Positions 1 to 3,593 of a stretch of DNA of 6,467 nucleotides are shown here, in pieces. Position numbers and translations under genes: made by a program. Numbering within the stretch: the first letter of the stretch is position 1; the number at the start of each line of letters is the position of its first letter. Source of the DNA: Candidatus Zhuqueibacterota bacterium (GTDB lineage Bacteria > Zhuqueibacterota > QNDG01); assembly GCA_003645915.1 (NCBI GenBank), contig QNDG01000090.1, positions 1-6,467 of the forward strand, written 5' to 3'. A model generated the notes under the pieces. The model saw nothing but the letters and a program-made list of their open reading frames with translations. It searched no databases and was not told the origin of the DNA.

Positions 1-152
1 ACAAGCGGGCCAGACATGTTTATGAAAGAAATGGATTTGTTCAGGAAGGAGTTCTGAAAGAGCACTATTTCTGCAGAGGGCAATTCCATGATTTGATACA
101 GCATGGGATGTTAAGAAAAGATTGGGAAGTAATTAGAAACAAAAAAGGTTAA
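1..152 (+). CDS. GNAT-family N-acetyltransferase, PseH/RimJ-like (C-terminal end only)
   Basis: The frame starting at base 3 reads about 49 codons to a TAA at 150-152; the start lies left of the window. The visible tail contains YERNGFVQEGVLKEHYF, followed by a GMLRKDW motif. This is the usual ending of RimJ/RimL-type GNAT acetyltransferases: the 'N-GF-EGvLrehy' strand and turn that lines the acetyl-CoA site, then the closing 'yGmLr-eW' strand. GNAT enzymes move an acetyl group from acetyl-CoA to an amine. Among this branch, PseH N-acetylates the 4-amino sugar intermediate of pseudaminic acid, and this tail resembles PseH-type proteins. With a ligase and glycosyltransferases directly downstream, a sugar-amine substrate is more likely than ribosomal protein, but that is inference. 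The next gene starts 1 nt after the stop, which implies co-transcription. The family call is fairly sure; the substrate is not. Confidence 0.8.
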   Translation, partial: KRARHVYERNGFVQEGVLKEHYFCRGQFHDLIQHGMLRKDWEVIRNKKG

Positions 153-153
153 T

Positions 154-1176
154 ATGAATATTTTATTATCCAGTGCAGGCAGAAGAAGTTATCTGATTAA
201 ATATTTTCGTGATGCCTTGAATGGAAATGGATTTGTTTATGCTTCAAATTCAGAATACTCCGCTGCATTACAGCAAGCTGATGATTATATAATCACTCCT
301 TTGATTAATGATGCCGGTTACATTGAATTTTTACTTAAATTTTGCATAGAGAATGATATATCAGTAATAATACCTTTATTTGACATTGATTTACCTGTAC
401 TGTCCAAAGCAAAAGAAAAATTTAGAAGGTTTGGTATAAAAATAATTGTATCAGATTATAAAGTCACACAAATATGCGCTGATAAATGGAAAACCAGGGA
501 TTTTTTGGATAAAGTTGGTTTATCTTGTCCTAAAACATATTTAAGTCTTAATGAAGCCAAAAAAGATATAAGGGAATCTCGTTTGAATTTCCCATTGATA
601 CTTAAGCCCAGATGGGGTATGGGATCAATAGGAATTTATGTCGCATATTCAGTAGAGGAGCTTGATGTTTTATATGAGAAAGTAGTTAAAGATATATTTA
701 ATTCATATTTGGTTTATGAATCATCATCTGACCGTAGTCATTGTGTTATAATTCAGGATAAACTTGATGGCAAAGAGTATGGGCTTGATGTTGTTAATAA
801 CCTTAAAGGAGAATATATAACGACATTTGTTAAGGAAAAAATTGCTATGCGGTCGGGTGAGACGGATATGGCGATTACCGTGAATAATTCTATGCTGGAA
901 AATGTCGGCAGGGATATTTCGCATTATTTAAAACATATCGGCAATCTTGATGTTGATTGTATTGTGAATAATAATTATGTATATATTCTGGATATGAATT
1001 GCAGGTTGGGAGGAGGGTATCCCTTTTCTCATCTGGCCGGCGCAAATTTACCTGCAGCTATTTTAGAATGGGTCAATGGAAAAGAAGCAGATAAAAAATT
1101 TTTAAATATCGAATATGGAATAAAGGGAGTAAAAGATATATTGCCTGTTGAGTTAAAATCGAAACATAGGAAATGA
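154..1176 (+). CDS. ATP-grasp domain ligase (carbamoyl-phosphate-synthase-like), glycan locus
   Basis: A 340-residue protein, complete. The N-terminus (NILLSSAGRRSYLIKYF, residues 2-18) is the pre-ATP-grasp Rossmann-like domain typical of stand-alone CPSase-like ATP-grasp proteins. The ATP-grasp fold follows: a nucleotide-binding lysine and glycine-rich loop at 147-164 (PLILKPRWGMGSIG, with K151), the 'DKLDGKEYGLDVV' segment near 202-214, and the metal and catalytic signature DMNCRLGGGYPFSHLAGAN at 280-298, where N282 and R284 match the Mg-binding Asn and catalytic Arg of 'E-N-R'. Such enzymes activate a carboxylate as acyl phosphate and join it to an amine or other nucleophile. The protein is cytosolic, with no signal peptide or membrane segment. 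An AAGG at 145-148 lies 5 nt before the ATG. The stop overlaps the next gene by 4 nt if that gene uses its first ATG. Placed after a PseH-like gene, it may add an amino-acid or amide group to a sugar acid; the substrate is unknown. Confidence 0.85.
   Translation: MNILLSSAGRRSYLIKYFRDALNGNGFVYASNSEYSAALQQADDYIITPLINDAGYIEFLLKFCIENDISVIIPLFDIDLPVLSKAKEKFRRFGIKIIVSDYKVTQICADKWKTRDFLDKVGLSCPKTYLSLNEAKKDIRESRLNFPLILKPRWGMGSIGIYVAYSVEELDVLYEKVVKDIFNSYLVYESSSDRSHCVIIQDKLDGKEYGLDVVNNLKGEYITTFVKEKIAMRSGETDMAITVNNSMLENVGRDISHYLKHIGNLDVDCIVNNNYVYILDMNCRLGGGYPFSHLAGANLPAAILEWVNGKEADKKFLNIEYGIKGVKDILPVELKSKHRK
1168..1171 (+). promoter_or_regulatory. Ribosome binding site that favours the second ATG of the GT2-TPR gene
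   Basis: AGGA lies only 1 nt before the first in-frame ATG (1173) but 7 nt before the second ATG (1179), which is a normal spacing. A third ATG at 1191 starts right at the conserved MASIVCLTFNHE strand but has only a weak purine stretch ahead. Initiation at 1179 is therefore preferred. The site lies inside the end of the ATP-grasp gene, consistent with coupled translation. Confidence 0.5.
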
Positions 1177-1178
1177 AA

Positions 1179-2342
1179 ATGAAAGAGATAATGGCTAGTA
1201 TTGTGTGTTTAACATTTAATCATGAAAAATTTATTGCAGAAGCGATTGAAAGTTTTTTAGCACAGAGAACTTCATTTCCTTTTGAGATTATAATTCATGA
1301 TGATGCTTCCAAAGACAAGACCACGGAAATTGTGAAAAAATATGCAGAGAAATATGCCGGGAAAATTACTGCAATTATCCAACATGAGAATCAATACTCA
1401 AAAGGAATAAAGCCTTTTGCAAAATTTGTTATGCCTAGAATCCGTGGAAAATATATAGCATGGTGTGAAGGCGATGATTTCTGGACAGATCCATACAAGC
1501 TGCAGAAACAAGTTGAGTTTTTAGAGACTAATAGCGAGTATGTAATATGCTATCATAATGCTGTAGTTATTAACGAACAAAATCAATTAGTCACTAATTC
1601 TAAACTGCCGGATTTTTGTAAAAAAGATTTAACAGCAGATGAGTTAAAAATAGGGTCGTGGGTTCTTATGTTAACAGCATGCTTTAGAAATGTAATAAGA
1701 GAGTTGCCTGAGGAATTTCATAAAGTAAGGAATGGAGATACATTTTTAACTTCTATATTAGGTAACTATGGCAAAGGAAAGTATATGCCTGATATTAAAA
1801 ACGCAGTTTATAGGCAGCACGGAAATTCTGTATGGTCGAGTTTATCAATAATTGAAAAGAACACATTTTCCATTAATACTTTTGCATGGTTACACAGATA
1901 TTATAGCAGGATTGGTGATAAAACATATTCAGATTATTTTGAGCGTATTGTGATTACTTTATTTAAGAGTAGTATAGAAAAATGGTATGATTCCGGCAAC
2001 GAGAAGATTTGTTCAATATTTTCAAAGTTAATAGATGATAATAAAGATATTATAAATATAAAGACACTGCTGCGTTATCATAAATATATTGGTGAAGCAA
2101 TCTTTTATAAACTGGCGTTGTTGAATTTTAATCAAAAAAAATACAGCGAAGCAATTTTATATTTCCATGAAATAGCTAAGCTTAATCCCATGGATGCCAC
2201 TGTTTTTAATAATTTGGGTGTAATATACTACAATACAGGTAAATTGCAGGAAGCTGAAAAAAATTTTAAAAAAGCACTTGATCTTAAGCCCGCATACAGG
2301 GAAGCACTTCTGGGTATGGAGAAAATACATAATGTACTTTGA
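1179..2342 (+). CDS. GT2-family (GT-A fold) glycosyltransferase with C-terminal TPR repeats
   Basis: The frame is open from ATG 1173 (389 residues); 1179 is chosen because AGGA at 1168-1171 is well spaced for it. Numbering here is from 1173. The GT-A domain starts at residue 8 (ASIVCLTFNHEKFIAEAI) and carries the nucleotide-sugar motif IIIHDDASKDKT at 39-50. The acidic motif WCEGDDFWTDPYKLQKQ at 97-113 takes the place of DXD and binds the metal and sugar-nucleotide. Conserved later blocks are NGDTFLTSILGNYGKGKY (187-204) and YRQHGNSVW (213-221), which are typical of this capsule and O-antigen subfamily. The C-terminus holds TPR helices at about 307-338 and one canonical TPR at 342-375 (NNLGVIYYNTGKLQEAEKNF). 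There is no signal peptide or membrane span, so it is a cytosolic or peripheral enzyme transferring a sugar from a nucleotide donor. Donor and acceptor cannot be told. It is probably co-translated with the upstream ligase. Sampled lines are very AT-rich (near 25% GC). Confidence 0.88.
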   Translation: MKEIMASIVCLTFNHEKFIAEAIESFLAQRTSFPFEIIIHDDASKDKTTEIVKKYAEKYAGKITAIIQHENQYSKGIKPFAKFVMPRIRGKYIAWCEGDDFWTDPYKLQKQVEFLETNSEYVICYHNAVVINEQNQLVTNSKLPDFCKKDLTADELKIGSWVLMLTACFRNVIRELPEEFHKVRNGDTFLTSILGNYGKGKYMPDIKNAVYRQHGNSVWSSLSIIEKNTFSINTFAWLHRYYSRIGDKTYSDYFERIVITLFKSSIEKWYDSGNEKICSIFSKLIDDNKDIINIKTLLRYHKYIGEAIFYKLALLNFNQKKYSEAILYFHEIAKLNPMDATVFNNLGVIYYNTGKLQEAEKNFKKALDLKPAYREALLGMEKIHNVL

Positions 2343-2437
2343 TTAGGTGACGTAGATAAATGCGGCAATTACTTTTTAATATGAAATTGGAAGCACTACG
2401 ATCACACCGGAACAAATTAAAGAGAGGTTTATGGATT
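2343..2437 (+). other. Junction between GT2-TPR gene and dehydrogenase; no confident gene
   Basis: These 95 bases separate the glycosyltransferase stop from the preferred dehydrogenase start. The dehydrogenase frame is open back to an ATG at 2360, itself preceded by a good AGGTGA at 2345-2350 (9-nt spacing). The 26 residues this adds are Arg/Lys-rich and do not look like the family N-terminus. A second frame (2380-2448) encodes a hydrophilic, protein-like stretch including TITPEQIKERFMDYVKS and then stops; it has no start of its own and I do not recognise it. No hairpin terminator and no well-spaced -35/-10 pair was seen. Confidence 0.35.
2421..2427 (+). promoter_or_regulatory. Ribosome binding site deciding the dehydrogenase start at 2438
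   Basis: AGAGAGG is a strong Shine-Dalgarno match, 10 nt ahead of ATG 2438. The ATG at 2431 is out of frame. Translation from 2438 gives MSNPETENFFNYYNPV, which places the conserved 'NPV-I-FG' strand about ten residues from the start, as usual in iron alcohol dehydrogenases. The competing site, AGGTGA at 2345-2350 ahead of ATG 2360, is also good, so the choice rests mainly on family length. Confidence 0.5.
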
Positions 2438-3580
2438 ATGTCAAATCCTGAAACTGAGAATTTTTTCAATTATTACAATCCTGTAAATATTAATTTCGGA
2501 TTTAATAAATATTACCTGCTTATTAAAAAGATTGTAAACGGTAATTTTAAGAGAGCCGCCCTTTTTTACGGCAGGGAGTCAATGAAAAAAGCAGGTGTGA
2601 TTGATAAGATAAAGGAATCACTTGATAAATGTGTGATTAATGAATACGGAGGTATTTTACCGAATCCTCAGGTTTCTGATATTGAAAAATTTGTTTCGAC
2701 TTGTAAAGAATCTTATGATGTTATTATTGCAGTGGGCGGCGGAAGTGTAATTGATTTTGCAAAGTCTGCGGCATTTCTCCTTCCTCAGAATCAGAGTATC
2801 CGGTCTATACTTAAAGATAGACCTGAAAACTTAAAAAACAGTATTCCCTTTATTGCTGTACCTACAACAGCAGGCACAGGAAGCGAAGTAACTCCGTGGG
2901 CATCCTTATGGGATGTGACAAAGAAAAAATATTCTTTGTCCCACAAAAAAATGTTTCCTTGTTATGCTGTGCTTGATCCTGCGCTTACAATTTCCCTGCC
3001 TGCAAAAGTGACAGCTTATACTGCTTTTGATGCGCTTTCCCACGCATTGGAAGCTTTGTGGTCAAAAAATTCCAATCCTGTTTCAGATGTTTTTGCATTT
3101 GAATCGGTCTCTATGTTTGTAAATACTTATGATAAATTAATGGACAATCTGTCCGATCCGGAACTGCGTTCAGGAATGTTAAAAACCAGCCTGTATGCAG
3201 GCCTGGCATTTTCAAACACAAAAACAGCAGCAGTTCATTCTGTTTCTTATCCTGTTACAATGCATTTTAATGTGCCTCACGGAGAGGCCTGCGCTTTACT
3301 CCTCGGCGAATTTTTGCTGTTTAACAAAGATTATATTGAAAAAAGTAAAGTTGATACACTCTGCAATATTTTCCGTGTAAAGAATTTTTCTGAGCTAAAA
3401 GAAAAGCTTGCAAATATGGCTCAAAATGGGGGGCTTGCTGTCAGATTGAGCCACGCGGGAATTGATGCGGATGGTATTGATATAATTGTAAGGGAGGGAT
3501 TTTCTCCTGACAGGATTTTAAATAATCCGAGAGATGTAACAAAGCAGGATTTATATTTAATTCTTAATAATATATTTTAA
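2438..3580 (+). CDS. Iron-dependent alcohol dehydrogenase, phosphonoacetaldehyde reductase-like
   Basis: From ATG 2438 the protein has 380 residues, the usual length for Fe-ADH; an in-frame ATG at 2360 would give 406. Numbering from 2438: the N-terminal NAD(P)-binding domain carries AVGGGSVIDFAKS (98-110) and PTTAGTGSEVTPW (142-154). The C-terminal helical domain carries the metal ligands D198 and H202 (FDALSHALE), H267 (AVHSVSYP) and H281 (NVPHGEAC), matching the Asp-His-His-His set of FucO-type enzymes; all are present. It should reversibly reduce an aldehyde to an alcohol with NAD(P)H in the cytosol. The 'TPWASLWDVTKKKYSLSH' block, 'AVLDPALTISLP' and 'LWSKNSNPVSD' resemble, from memory, the branch annotated as phosphonoacetaldehyde reductase/hydroxyethylphosphonate dehydrogenase. 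That would suggest a phosphonate substituent, but no PEP mutase or decarboxylase is visible here. Another short-chain aldehyde is a fair alternative. The fold call is firm; the substrate is tentative. Confidence 0.85.
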   Translation: MSNPETENFFNYYNPVNINFGFNKYYLLIKKIVNGNFKRAALFYGRESMKKAGVIDKIKESLDKCVINEYGGILPNPQVSDIEKFVSTCKESYDVIIAVGGGSVIDFAKSAAFLLPQNQSIRSILKDRPENLKNSIPFIAVPTTAGTGSEVTPWASLWDVTKKKYSLSHKKMFPCYAVLDPALTISLPAKVTAYTAFDALSHALEALWSKNSNPVSDVFAFESVSMFVNTYDKLMDNLSDPELRSGMLKTSLYAGLAFSNTKTAAVHSVSYPVTMHFNVPHGEACALLLGEFLLFNKDYIEKSKVDTLCNIFRVKNFSELKEKLANMAQNGGLAVRLSHAGIDADGIDIIVREGFSPDRILNNPRDVTKQDLYLILNNIF

Positions 3581-3583
3581 TTC

Positions 3584-3587
3584 GGGA
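3584..3587 (+). promoter_or_regulatory. Ribosome binding site of the large GT-TPR gene
   Basis: GGGA lies 6 nt before ATG 3594 in the 13-nt gap after the dehydrogenase stop. The ATG falls six codons before the conserved ISLCMIVKNEE strand, the normal place for a start in this glycosyltransferase group. The gap is too short for a separate promoter, so the gene is read with those upstream. Confidence 0.5.
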
Positions 3588-3593
3588 CAGATT

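Noticed and set aside
2339..2380. Possible promoter with TTGATT and TTTAAT boxes before the dehydrogenase
   Set aside because: The boxes are about 30 bases apart, far from the usual 16-18, and AT-rich DNA gives such matches by chance.
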